Part shown: positions 24,701-34,837 of the stretch, in pieces
How the letters are laid out: every line of letters begins with the position of its first letter
Position numbering within the stretch: the first letter of the stretch is position 1
Assembly (NCBI RefSeq): GCF_024679095.1
Contig: NC_066509.1
Coordinates: 14,070,366-14,134,365, forward strand
From: Eriocheir sinensis
Taxonomy: Eukaryota > Arthropoda > Malacostraca > Decapoda > Varunidae
Direction: 5' to 3'
Length of the DNA: 64,000 bases
Position numbers and translations under genes: made by a program
Notes under the pieces: model-generated
Seen by the model: the letters and a program-made list of their open reading frames with translations, nothing else
The model's database searches: none
What the model was told of the DNA's origin: nothing

Positions 24701-27700
24701 GAGGCACCTTTAGTACCACCTAGCTGGACTATTAACAGTGAGGGACAAGTCTTCAAGCATATTTCTACTCTGCAAGGTCTCCTGTTTTGACCAAACACTT
24801 CTAATCTTTATGCAAGTATGACATCACTTTAGTAAAACACAAACATTGACAACGGCTGAACTTTATCCTAGTATAACATCAATTAATATACATGTGATGG
24901 CTAAACTTTATGCTAGTAGTATAACTTTTTGATTAATATAGAAACAATGGCAATGACACTGCTCTAAAGGCTTTGTATCTTGTGAATCTTAGAGATGTGA
25001 GGTGAATCATCTGATATTATTGGGATGTTGCTCTTATTGGAGCTGAACAGACACTCCCTCACTCACTATAAAAACTTAGATAACTTCACAGCACATGAAG
25101 GAGCAAGGAACACAGAAGCTTACCCATCTGAGGCACCAGAGGAGATGAGGACATGCTGCTGCTGGAAGAGGACACTTGTCACGCTGCTGGTGGTGGCTGA
25201 CAAGCTGGAGGCTGATTTGCGGACAGTTGGGGATATGCCACTCTTGGGGACTGAAGGAATGATGGGGAAGGGATTAGCTTTACTATAGCCAATGTATGCT
25301 AAATTGACCCAGGAGTCGTCCCCCCTCCCTCTACCTTGCTTCTGGGTAACATCAACTCTTTACTTCAGCCTCCTTTCATACAACTAATTGATTATCTTAG
25401 CTATGAGAGAGGAGGTCAAGTATTTGGGCCAATTTAGTGTACAGTGATGATATAGTGATTTACTAATCTGCCATTGTAATACACATGGAATTGCTCCAGT
25501 AGTTTAGGAAGTTATATTGTTTATTTGCTTAGTCAACTTACCCATATGGTGAGCTGGAGCTATTCTATCTGCAAAGTGGTCGGGTTTGCAACGCTTGTCC
25601 CATATGATGATGTTGCCATCACGAGCTCCTGTCGCTATTATGCCTGTTAAGAGATTAAAGTGTTTACAACCTCTTTGTACTCATATCTTTGAAAACAAAA
25701 TAGGTAATAATATGAGTTACAAACCATAAGAGATTAAGCAAGTCAATAAAACAGAACTGCATAGAACTGCTTTCCATTGCACAATTTCATCATAACATTG
25801 AAATGCATACCGTAATTAACTGTGCTGATAAATAAAATACTGCAAATGTTCAGTGGTCATGGCTGTAGCACTTGACAAAATATCAACTCACAAGGATCAT
25901 TGCGATTCACACTGACAGTCTTGATGGAGCGGGTGTGGCCAAAGAGGACGTGTGTGATGGGTAAGCTGCCATCCTCCCTCACCGTCATCAGTACCACACG
26001 TCGGTCGCCAGAGACAGACACCAACTCTTTTGAACCTGGCATCCAGCAGACATCCATCACAGCTTTATCATGGATCTGATAGGCTGGAGAGCAAAAGGGA
26101 CAAGGATGTCCTAAATCAAGACACCTCAAAATGGTGTGGAAGATATAGTGCCCTAGAAATGGTGGATTCAAGAGAGGTGGCAAACAGTCTGGAGAAGAAG
26201 ACTAAAAGGCACAACCATTCAAGTATATAATGAACAGCTGTGGTGATATCACACATCCCTATCTCACACCCAGACCAAAACTCACACTCAACTTGCAATT
26301 CATTTGCAAAGAGGAACTTGCATTCTTGTAGGATGATGTGATCCCTTTAAGTAGATGCCTTCCCATGCATACACTCAGGATATCTCAGATCCCTTGTGTC
26401 AACCCAGCAGTCGGCAACCTGCGGCTCCGGAGCCACATGTGGCTCTTTTAACAGACCTGTGCGGCTCCTGCCACCTACTTACAAACATCCAAATTACCGT
26501 AAAAAAATGAGAGCACATGCTCCAGACATTGAGCATCTCTCCAAAAAACTCAGAAGTCATATTAAAGTTTACACCCACCATGGTGACCAGATATATTAAG
26601 TAGCTACAGTTAGCATGTTGTTTAAAAGTATAAAATGTTTATTCATAAATATATTAATATATTATATGACTGCTGCAATTATAATTGTTAGTTATTATTA
26701 TCATTATTCGCAATACCGTTATAATAATTATCATTATAATTATCAATTATTATTATGATTATAGTGTATTTGATTATTTTGTCTTGGGTGTATTATGTAA
26801 CTCCCATATGGAGGAGGAAAATTTCAATGTTTCGTAATTTCCATTCATAATTTACACTGTGACTCCAGCAGCAATGCTTTTCTGCAAAGTTTGAAGAAAC
26901 TGGCTCTTCTAGAATTATGGGTTGCCGACCTCTGTGTCAACCCAATCATAAGCCTTCTCATGGTCAGTGAAAGCAACTAAGTCTCCTATCCTCCTCTATC
27001 ACATCATGTGGTCATTACTAAAATTGTTGGAAAACCATGTGCCTATGAGCATTTTTTTGTTTCTTATATTCATCCCCGACCCCACTTTCCTTAGTTATGC
27101 AACAACAAAGGGTACATGATGGTGATGATGATGGCTACATTACAAGAGCACATTCATAATGGCAAATACAAGTTTCATGAAGTACCTTTTACAGGAACTG
27201 TATTGTCTCCTGTGCGCGTGTCCCTCAGGCCTATTGCGCCCACCTCATCAGCAATCACCAGGATGTGGCCGTAGTCATGCCCCTCCCCAAACTTGCAGGC
27301 ATATATTGGCTCCTCATTCGCAGGCGAGTCCAAGGTATTGCTACCGTACTCATCCTCATGATAACACTTGAAGCTCTGGACGAGTAGGCTCTTGCGAGCA
27401 CTGGTTCTCTCTCCGGAATCTGAAATGAAAGATTAATAAAGCTATGGCTATTCATGAAATTCTAACTTAATTCCATACACATTTACATAAGCTTTATACA
27501 GTATACTAATATTCAAGAGTAATTTAATACATAGATAGAATGAAATCATTACTTGCTACTGCCTAAAGTTTGTCTGATACAAAAGGACTACATTGAAGTG
27601 CACTAAATATGGATATAATTGTAGGAAATTCATTGGACCAAAAAACCTCTGAGATAGCATGGCAGGACAAGCAGACATTAACCACATGGAGACCAACAAG

Positions 27701-30700
27701 GTTAGTCTGACCATGAAGCCGGAGGACTGTCCTTCTGATTTAGAGGCTGATGATGAAAGGGCTCACTGGGGTGAGTTAAAATGAGAGGCAACAGTGAAGA
27801 CAAGACAGTATGGTTTATTCAACAAGTCAGAGGGTGAAGGACGATGGTATAGGTCTTAGAAAAAATAGTCAAGCAAACCATCCTGAATCACTGCCAGAAG
27901 AATGATCTACACAAAATGAAGTTGATGCTGTGATTTGCATTGACCTGCTCAGTTATGCTGATGAGAAAATCTTTGATTGCATTACTTTCTTTCGTGGGTA
28001 AAAAAACGAGAAGGCTCCATAGCCTAAGGGAATGACGTGCTAAAGCTGTTTCTAACTCATCAAAATTGCTCCGATAGAGTTGCTGAGACAGGAGTGTAGA
28101 AAAAATGGATAACACCCCCCTCAGAGGACAAAAATCCCTTGAGTCAAAACTCTCCCAGCGACATAACTTCCTAGGATATTTCTTTTAATTATAATAGCAC
28201 TGAATGGTATTAACTACCTAGGATATTTCTTTTAATTATAATAGCACTGAATGGTATTAAAGTCTAAAAACAGATAATATAATTGTGTGTGTGTGTGTGT
28301 GGGGGGGGATGTTGGGCTTATCTTGTATTTCGACTGAGGTGGTTAGTATATGTGTAGTTTACCTCTACCACATTAAAATATCATATATATCTTCATATTA
28401 TTGTTAAAGGGCAAAAATATATGCCTTTTAACCATACTATGAAGGTGTACATGGTTAGAAAACAGACCTAACCCATTGGTAATGCTGGCATGGTTAGGTT
28501 AGGTCTGTTTATTCTAGGTTAGTTTCTAACCATGTGTGCCTTAATATTATAGTTGAAGGGCATGTATTTTTAGTTTTCACCCTTTAACCATTTGAAGGCT
28601 TTTTTTGAGGTGAGAGCTTTGAGTCAAGGGGTTTCCTTGTAAGGTGTTTTTGTCTGGACCCCTTGAAAAAGACCTTACCCATGCAGAGAATGTGTAAATT
28701 ATTGGAGTACGTGTTAGTACTAGGCTCTGTCATCATCAACATCATTTCATTGACGCCTGCTCCTAGGAGCTCCCACCAGGGGATGGCCACGGCAGAAGAG
28801 TTTCCAGCTTTCTCTATCCAGACACTCCCTCCTTGCCAGCTCAAAGTTTCTCAAAGATCTTTCCCCCCTCTCCCTAATGTACTCCTGCACCCTATCTCTC
28901 CATTTCACTGGAGGTCGTCCTCTAGCATTCCCTCCCTCTATCTCACTCACATACACCCTTCTGGTCATCTTACTCTCCTCCATTCACTCCATGTGGCCAA
29001 ACCACTTTAAAGTCTGTCGCTTCACTTCTTCCCTTCACCCCCGTGACACATTCCAAAACGCTCGTACACACTTTCATTACTCATTCCATTCATTCTATTC
29101 ACACCACAAGCACTCCTCAAATAACTCATTTCCACTGCCTGCACTCTAGACCTCTGACTTTCATTCCAGGCCCACATTTCACTTGTATATGTGAGGGTTG
29201 GTACTATTATTGTATTCTTCAATACCCTCTTTACCTCCATGCTCACACTTCTGCCATTCATGATTCATCCCAAAGACCCTACCACCCTTCTTCCTTGCAA
29301 TGCCCTTTCTCTTATCTCTCCCTCCGTACCACCATGCTTACACATAACTGATCCAAGGTACTTAAACTCATTGACCTCCTCCATTTCTTCTACTAGGCTC
29401 TGTCATGGGCCTTGTACTATTTATTTTACATGTAAATCCCCAAAGAAAGAAGGACCAAGAGAGACATGATCAAGGTTATAAAATACTCAAAGGGTTCAAC
29501 AAGGTAGTGGGGAACGGAAACTTCCTCAAACTCGCTCCCATACACGCACACCTACAGACTAGTGGCCGCACACTACAGCTGCTGAAACCAAAGCACCATA
29601 CCCATAAGAGAAATATGTTTTCTCCTCAAGAGTTGTGAACCCCTGGAGCAAACTGCTAGAAGGGGTCATCAACAGTGGCATCGTTAACTCATTTAAAAAT
29701 AACAATGACTGGCTTGCTGACAACCTTATGAAAAGAGGAATCCCCTTATGAGCACTGGCTCCCTTGCCTCATAGTGTGCATAAGTTAAATGTTATGTTCA
29801 GTAACATGGACATAGTATTTAGTCGGGATAAAGTCCTAGAGTTAAGTTTCAGTTTGGAGAATAAGGAGCAGATTCCACACATAATTGCACTACAAGAGGT
29901 CAAACCATAGAATTTTTGTTATGAAAAAATCTTAGAAGAGTACAAATTAAAGAAGTATGATATGATTGAGTGCAATGTATATAGTCAGAAGGGTAGAGGT
30001 ATGCTTATCTATGTTAAGAAAGGATTTCTTTACAGAACTGTAGACTGAAAATAAAAGTACCTGTGAGTATTGTTGTATTGAAGTAGAATGTGGTAAATTA
30101 AATAAACTGTTGTTCACCTCTGTATATTGGAGTCCCACCAGTGAAGAGGAAAACAACAAGGACCTGCTAGAACTACTTCGTGAAATAAACTCAGGAAATG
30201 AGAAATACAAAGTGGAAGTTGAACAACTATACCTGTTACACAGGACCAGCTAACATTAGCACCTTATTTAAAGAAAAAGTGAGAGATTGCTTCTTCACTC
30301 AGCATAGTCAGGAATTTACCAGGATGAGAAGAAATTTGCTACAGTGCACTTGACCTGGTGTTTACTAATGATAAGTGAAAGTTAAAAGTCCACTGGGAAA
30401 GAATGATCATGCATACATATACTTTGTCTGTGAGACCCAAGACTTAGAATATAGTAGTGATAACGCAGTGTATATGTATGAGAAAGCTAGCTATTCATTC
30501 ATGAAAGAAAGAACATAAATTGGTGTGATTACTTGGGCACTAAGGCAAGAAGTCATCAAGAAATGTGTCCCTAAAAGGAATTTAAAAACCATGTGCAATA
30601 AGAGAAAAAGTAGCAATGAAAAATTACCCATGAAGAGGAATTTGTGCCAAAGATACAAAGAAAGTAGGGATTGTGGGAGATCATAAAGAACATGAGACAA

Positions 30701-32960
30701 GCCCAGCAGCAAGACACCTCTTCAATGAGAAGATTTGATGAAGTGGAGACTGAGCAAGTTATAAGAGAAACAATAAATCCAGTGAAACAAAAGAAACAAG
30801 ATTTCTAAAAATGCTAACACTAACCCAAAGGAGTTCTGGAGATATGTACAGTCTAAGACACGAACAAAGAAAAGGATTGGTGATCTATATGAGGACACAG
30901 AAATAACACAAGTGACTAAAAGTAATAAAGAAAAGGCTGATGTACTGTCAGAGTATTTCTTAAGTACCTTTGTCAATGAATCCAATGAAGATGTACCGTA
31001 CTGGGAGTGGAAAGAAAGGAAGTGCCAGTGCTTGTGTACAGTAATCACCAAAGAAAAGCTGATGGGAATAATCCAGATGAATAAGAACAAATCACCAGGG
31101 CCTGATGAGTTACACCCCAGAATTATAAAGGAAATGATGAATTAAATAGCTGGACCGCTACAAATTATTATTCAAAGTTCATTCAATGAGGGGCAAATTC
31201 TGGAAGACTGGAAAATTGTTAATATCACAGCCATCTACGAGAAAGGAAGCAAAGCTGATTAAAGGAAACTACAGGCCTATCATTCTCACCAGCATTACAT
31301 GTAAGATATATAATGGCGTTGCTGCTGAGAGATGAAATAATGGCACACATGAAAAGTACAAATTATTCAGTAATGCACAGTTTGGCTTCGTATCAGGATG
31401 CTCTATGGTGCAGTAGCTCATTAAAGTGCTGGACAAATGGACTGAGGCCCCAGACAAGGATCAGGCTGTAGATGTGGTGTACTGTGACTTCATGAAGCTT
31501 TTTGCTAGGGTACCACATCATAGACTCATTATGAAACTGTCCATATATGGCATAGAAGACTTGGATTAAAGAGTTTTTCATGTACAAGAGACAACAAGTC
31601 ATGATTCATGGAAATATGTCTGGCTAGAACAAAGTCGCAAGCAAAGTGCCACAAAGATCTGTTCTTGGTCTTCTGCTTTTTGTCCTCTTTATTAATGCCT
31701 AACCTGAATGTGTGACAAATGGAAGTGAGTTATACTTGTATGCTGATGACACTAAGATCTCTAAGACTATCAGTGATGCAAGTGACAGTAAAGACTTCAA
31801 GACGATCTTTGTGATGTATACAACAATGAACTGAAGAATGGCATTTAAAATTCCCTCTGGAAAAATTTAATTTTATGAGAAAAGGGATGACAAATATGGA
31901 GGATCAAGGGCATACCATGAATAATGCACTTGCCAAGAAAAATAGGGAGAAGGATGTTGGTGTGGTCATAGATGACAAGCTCAGCTTTCCCTCATGGCAA
32001 ATCATAATGTCCTTAGGTTAACTGACAGGCTGGCGTGCCAGCAGTTGCGGGCTATCCATCTACGTACCACTGATAGGTAAACCATGACAATAATTTGGGG
32101 TAGCCAACCAGATGAGTAAACCTAGCTGAAAAGATCAACAAGGCAAACAGAAAAGTGGACATTATAAGAATTTTGTACACCTGGACTTAGCCATGTTTAA
32201 AGCATGTACACAGCCTTAGTGAGACACTTTGAATATGCCAACCAGGTATGGTGTCCCTACCTAGCCAAAGATACTGAAATATTAGAAAATGTATAGAGAA
32301 GAGCCACCAAACTAGTTCCAGATAAAAAGAGCTAATGCACGAGGAGAGACTAAGAAAATTAGATTCACTCACCCTGTCATACTGAACATCAAAAGGAAAC
32401 ATGAATGAGACCTCCAAAATTGTGTGGCAGATATAATGAAGAGTGCACGGAAGGACTGTTTGCCATGAGGGAGAGTGACACAAGAGGAAACTCAAAGATC
32501 CACAAGAAGCGTGCGAGGCTTAGCCTGAGGAAATATGCGTTCTCAAACAGGGTGGTGAACAACTGGAATAGCTTCCCTGACATCGAGGTGAATGCACAAA
32601 ACACATAAATCTTTGAAATAATGATTGACAAGTTTAGGAAAAACGAACAAAAAATCCAATTATCAGTCAAAATAATATCCACAACAACATAGGAGTGGCT
32701 AATGAACTAGAGCCACCGGCATAATCCTCTTCCAGATCACCCGCGAGTATCACATAGCTAAGTAATCACTAGGTAAGCAAAACTGCCACTTTGAAGAGCT
32801 CGACAGGCACGTTCCATTTCTTCCTACTTATTAATTTCCTTCTGGCATTCCCTGTTGCTATCATCTCCACCAACACGACGAGTTCTTCCTACTTACACCG
32901 CCCATGTATGTTCTCCGCGAGCAGCTCCCTAATAACGTGGCTCCTGGACTTGTAAAACAT
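21753..32960 (-). CDS. DTL: DTL/CDT2, CRL4 ubiquitin ligase substrate receptor, eight exons
   Basis: Coding exons on the minus strand, in order, are 32960-32897, 27419-27186, 26083-25892, 25643-25542, 25250-25124, 24693-24488, 23337-23138 and 22886-21753. Every junction is GT-AG and the phases agree, giving 752 residues; human DTL is 730. Residues about 50-390 form the WD40 propeller, with HILVIADEVGAIGLRD, DKAVMDVCWMPGSKELVSVS, TGARDGNIIIWDKRC, IKLWDLRKTHGG and SGSSDFAAYIW. The WDKR (about 178-181) and WDLR (about 245-248) motifs are the DWD boxes that bind DDB1. The last exon (residues 376-752) is a disordered tail rich in Ser/Thr-Pro. In animals CRL4-CDT2 ubiquitinates CDT1, SET8 and p21/Dacapo when they sit on chromatin-bound PCNA. 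The first exon, MFYKSRSHVIRELLAENIHG, was chosen because its donor and phase fit exon 2 and the family N-terminus. I could not see the C-terminal PIP box described in vertebrate CDT2. Confidence 0.95.
22509..22585 (-). repeat. Coding 15-bp minisatellite in DTL giving TPQ(Q/H)(H/Y) repeats
   Basis: Five tandem copies of CTGGGGTGTGTRWTG on the plus strand encode a TPQQH/TPQHY array at about residues 476-503 of DTL. Each unit adds a Thr-Pro pair, a minimal proline-directed kinase site. Confidence 0.85.
23621..24258 (-). mobile_element. piggyBac-like element in DTL intron 6
   Basis: TTAA borders the element at 23617-23620 and 24259-24262. The ends CCCTTAAAGGATCGGAGGCG and, inverted, CCTCTCCGGGACTGGCAGCG match at about 12 of 21 positions. 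Both begin CC-, as piggyBac ends do. Inside, on the plus strand at 23803, a short frame starts MAESSDTYSDVSNFPPSDLN, resembling the acidic N-terminus of piggyBac transposases, and then stops. A 638-bp non-autonomous derivative is the best reading. Strand is shown with the host gene and is not meaningful for the element. Confidence 0.6.
26405..26934. mobile_element. Non-autonomous hAT element with perfect 8-bp TSD in DTL intron 2
   Basis: The ends are CAGCAGTCGGCAACC at 26405 and, inverted, CAGAGGTCGGCAACC from 26934. The flanking octamer TGTCAACC is identical at 26397-26404 and 26935-26942. The left end continues CTGCGGCTCCGGAGCCACAT, a hAT terminus style widespread in animals. The 530-bp interior is AT-rich with no transposase. 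Confidence 0.93.
28166..28262 (+). repeat. 48-bp direct duplication
   Basis: CTAGGATATTTCTTTTAATT and the following AGCACTGAATGGTATTAA occur twice in tandem with almost no change. A recent slippage-type duplication is likely. Confidence 0.85.
28391..28600. mobile_element. Foldback (MITE-like) element in DTL intron 1
   Basis: The left part, CTTCATATTATTGTTAAAGG, through CATGGTTAGAAAACAGACCT, is inverted on the right as AGGTCTGTTTATTCT, TTTCTAACCATGTG and AGTTGAAGGGCATG. Each arm also contains its own short hairpin. The arms are about 90 bp and moderately diverged. The superfamily could not be assigned because no clear target duplication was found. Confidence 0.65.
28640..29755 (+). mobile_element. 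CR1-like LINE 3' fragment, split by an RTE-like insertion
   Basis: Removing 28734-29406 joins the frame LVLGSVMGLVLFILHVN, a relative of the reverse transcriptase SVLGPVLF motif. The C-terminal region then follows as GYKILKGFNKV, GNGNFLKLAP, KHHTHKRNMF and SLTHLKI, ending about 29755. The thumb region between these blocks is deleted. Several frame changes show it is dead. Confidence 0.8.
28734..29390 (-). mobile_element. RTE-like LINE 3' fragment with 16-bp TSD, nested in a CR1-like LINE
   Basis: The minus strand encodes EFKYLGSVMCK, VPTLTYTSEMWAWNESQRSR, YLRSACGVNRMNGMSNESVY, EESKMTRRVYVSEIEGG, GRPPVKWRDRVQEYI and ECLDRESWKLFCRGHP, the C-terminus of a common invertebrate LINE type. TACTAGGCTCTGTCAT occurs perfectly on both sides (28718-28733 and 29391-29406) as a target-site duplication. 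The 3' end has an ATGATG-type short tandem tail. It is 5'-truncated at 29390. Confidence 0.9.
29790..32780 (+). mobile_element. Near full-length but decayed CR1-like LINE in DTL intron 1
   Basis: The endonuclease region reads DIVFSRDKVLELSF, HIIALQEVKP and QKGRGMLIYVKKGF (about 29810-30030). The reverse transcriptase follows with NKSPGPDELHPRIIKEM near 31085, a YADDTKIS box near 31740, EKDVGVVIDDKLSF near 31950 and the C-terminal motif FSNRVVNNWNSFPDIEVNAQ near 32545. Numerous stops and frame changes break it. The 3' tail CACATAGCTAAGTAATCACT ends about 32780, only about 115 bp from the DTL exon 1 splice donor. Confidence 0.85.
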
Positions 32961-32996
32961 TCTCCGCGCGGCGCCGCAGGAGGTAAACAAACCCTA

Positions 32997-33008
32997 TTTC
33001 GCGGGAAA
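32997..33008 (-). promoter_or_regulatory. E2F-type site upstream of DTL
   Basis: On the gene strand it reads TTTCCCGCGAAA, the palindromic E2F/DP consensus. It lies 37-48 bases upstream of the DTL start codon. DTL/CDT2 is a cell-cycle gene reported as an E2F target in other animals, so placement and sequence agree. Binding is inferred. Confidence 0.7.
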
Positions 33009-33009
33009 C

Positions 33010-34210
33010 GCCTCGGTGACCCGCGTCAGACTACCGTACTCGTCACATTGTATTTTCTTGCTTCTAGTCCATAACTGCTGAAGAAAAAACACCATTAATT
33101 AACAGTTCTAACGCTAACTTTAATTCGATATCGTGAATTGTGTGGGTGCAGCAGTTTTTGGCCTGAAACTGATTAATGAAATGGTCTGAGTACGACAATC
33201 TATAGTAACGCTGGTGTTGACTGTTGACAAAACTGTGAAGATTATAATATTTGACTAGAAAACTTAACTAAACATAAACAATAAAAAAAGAAAATAAAGA
33301 GATAACGAGTGAATCAATTAGATAGGATCGAAAGCCATCAACATATGAAAATACCGTCAGAAAGGCATAAAATAAGGCTATCATCAAGACACATAGAAAT
33401 ACTACCATACTACCATACGCAAAAATAAGAATAAAAATATAAACTAATATCAACTGAAAGTGTTAAATATATCGTGTATCTGTAATATTTCAGTGCATTC
33501 GAAGTTACCGTTGCAGCCGCTAGATTGTCGTACTCAAGACATTGCATATATTATCAGCTTCATGCCCTAAAAAAAGCTGTCGAAGCCACACCAGTAACGA
33601 TATTCAATTTAAGTTAGTGTTAAAACCATAAAGTATCGATGTTTTGTATACTTATGGGTCAAGAAACTGAAAAATACGTTCTGAGTGACGTACTGGTATG
33701 AAGAGGAGAGGCAAATTAAGGCTATTATATATATAGTTACGTTAGCTACTAGTTAGATTAGCTATTAGTAGGCTATTGTGGTGGAGATCATTGGGGAAGA
33801 GGAGTGGCATAGCAGACTGGAGGAGGAAGACGGAGGAATACGTACCGTGTTAGAACTATATGGATGTAAGGAGGAATTAAGCAGCGAAATTAATACCTTA
33901 CACAAAAAAAATCCTTGGCATGTTGTTGGGAAAAAAGATCTGAGCAGTGAAAGTTGAGTGAAAAGTGTAATAGTGGAAAACAGCAAAAGCATATAGAAAA
34001 GTAAATCAGGGAAAGAAAAAGACAGAAAAAACACATAAGTTCAGGATGATGTGTTTAAGAAAGTGATGTAATACTGAAAAGGAAAGTGTGAATAGGTGAA
34101 TAAGAAGAAAAAAGGAACGAGAGGAGGACCTAAGAAGCGATACAATTTCATACTAAGCGTTACAGGTCAAAAGAAGAAGAAGAAGAAGTAGAAGAGTACG
34201 ATAATCTGCC
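33010..34210. other. Intergenic DNA between DTL and the next plus-strand gene
   Basis: AT-rich sequence with no gene recognised; a short GAA trinucleotide run lies near 34170. Confidence 0.5.
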
Positions 34211-34275
34211 CCTCTAGTTGCCGAGGCCGCCGCCAGAGGCCTCTCCCGCGCCGCCCCCAGACACGCGCCGTGAGT
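34211..34275 (+). promoter_or_regulatory. CpG-rich block, possible promoter or 5' UTR exon
   Basis: This short GC-rich stretch (GGCCGCCGCCAGAGGCC and following) ends at a possible donor, CGCCGTGAGTG. It could be the untranslated first exon of RpS19, whose first coding exon clearly starts after a splice acceptor at 39665, or of another gene. No sequence evidence links them. Confidence 0.2.
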
Positions 34276-34314
34276 GTTCGGATCAGCCGTGTTTTTTTGC
34301 CTTTTATTTTGTGC

Positions 34315-34640
34315 TGTGGCCTTCTGGCGGGATATTAGCCAGACAGAAACTTAACTTAATCTTCTAGGAGTCGTTCTGAGGTAATTTCCGTCCTGAGAGT
34401 TGCCTGGTTCAAATAATACAGGCCGCCGAAATTTGTCCATGCTTGTCGGGCGCCCACATGGTTGCTGTTTTCATGCCCGTTCCTTAAAGCCGTGTCCTCC
34501 TGGCGGCTTAATTCAGGCTTTTAAGAGTGGCCCTGGGGTGGATTTGGGTTCGAGAGCCGTCTAGTTGAGGTAATACAGGCCGCCGAGACTTGTCCATGCT
34601 TGTCAGGCCCACATGGTTGCTGGTACTCAGGCCATGACGT
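34315..34640 (+). repeat. Diverged tandem duplication of about 170 bp
   Basis: AATACAGGCCGCCGA, TTGTCCATGCTTGTC and CCCACATGGTTGCTG occur in the same order near 34420-34465 and 34570-34625. Confidence 0.7.
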
Positions 34641-34837
34641 GTGGGGATGTTATTTCCGCTTGTGTGAGGTTACTAAGGCGGGTGACTTCCACCATTGTAT
34701 TAGTTCAGCCTGGTAGTGGTCAGTCTCTTGTTAGTCCGCGGAATTCAGTGTATTAGCAGTGCATGCCCTACCTGTGGAGGTTATCGGTATTTATATAGAA
34801 TTACACCCACCTCATTCCATTGGTTGAGACTTTGGGG

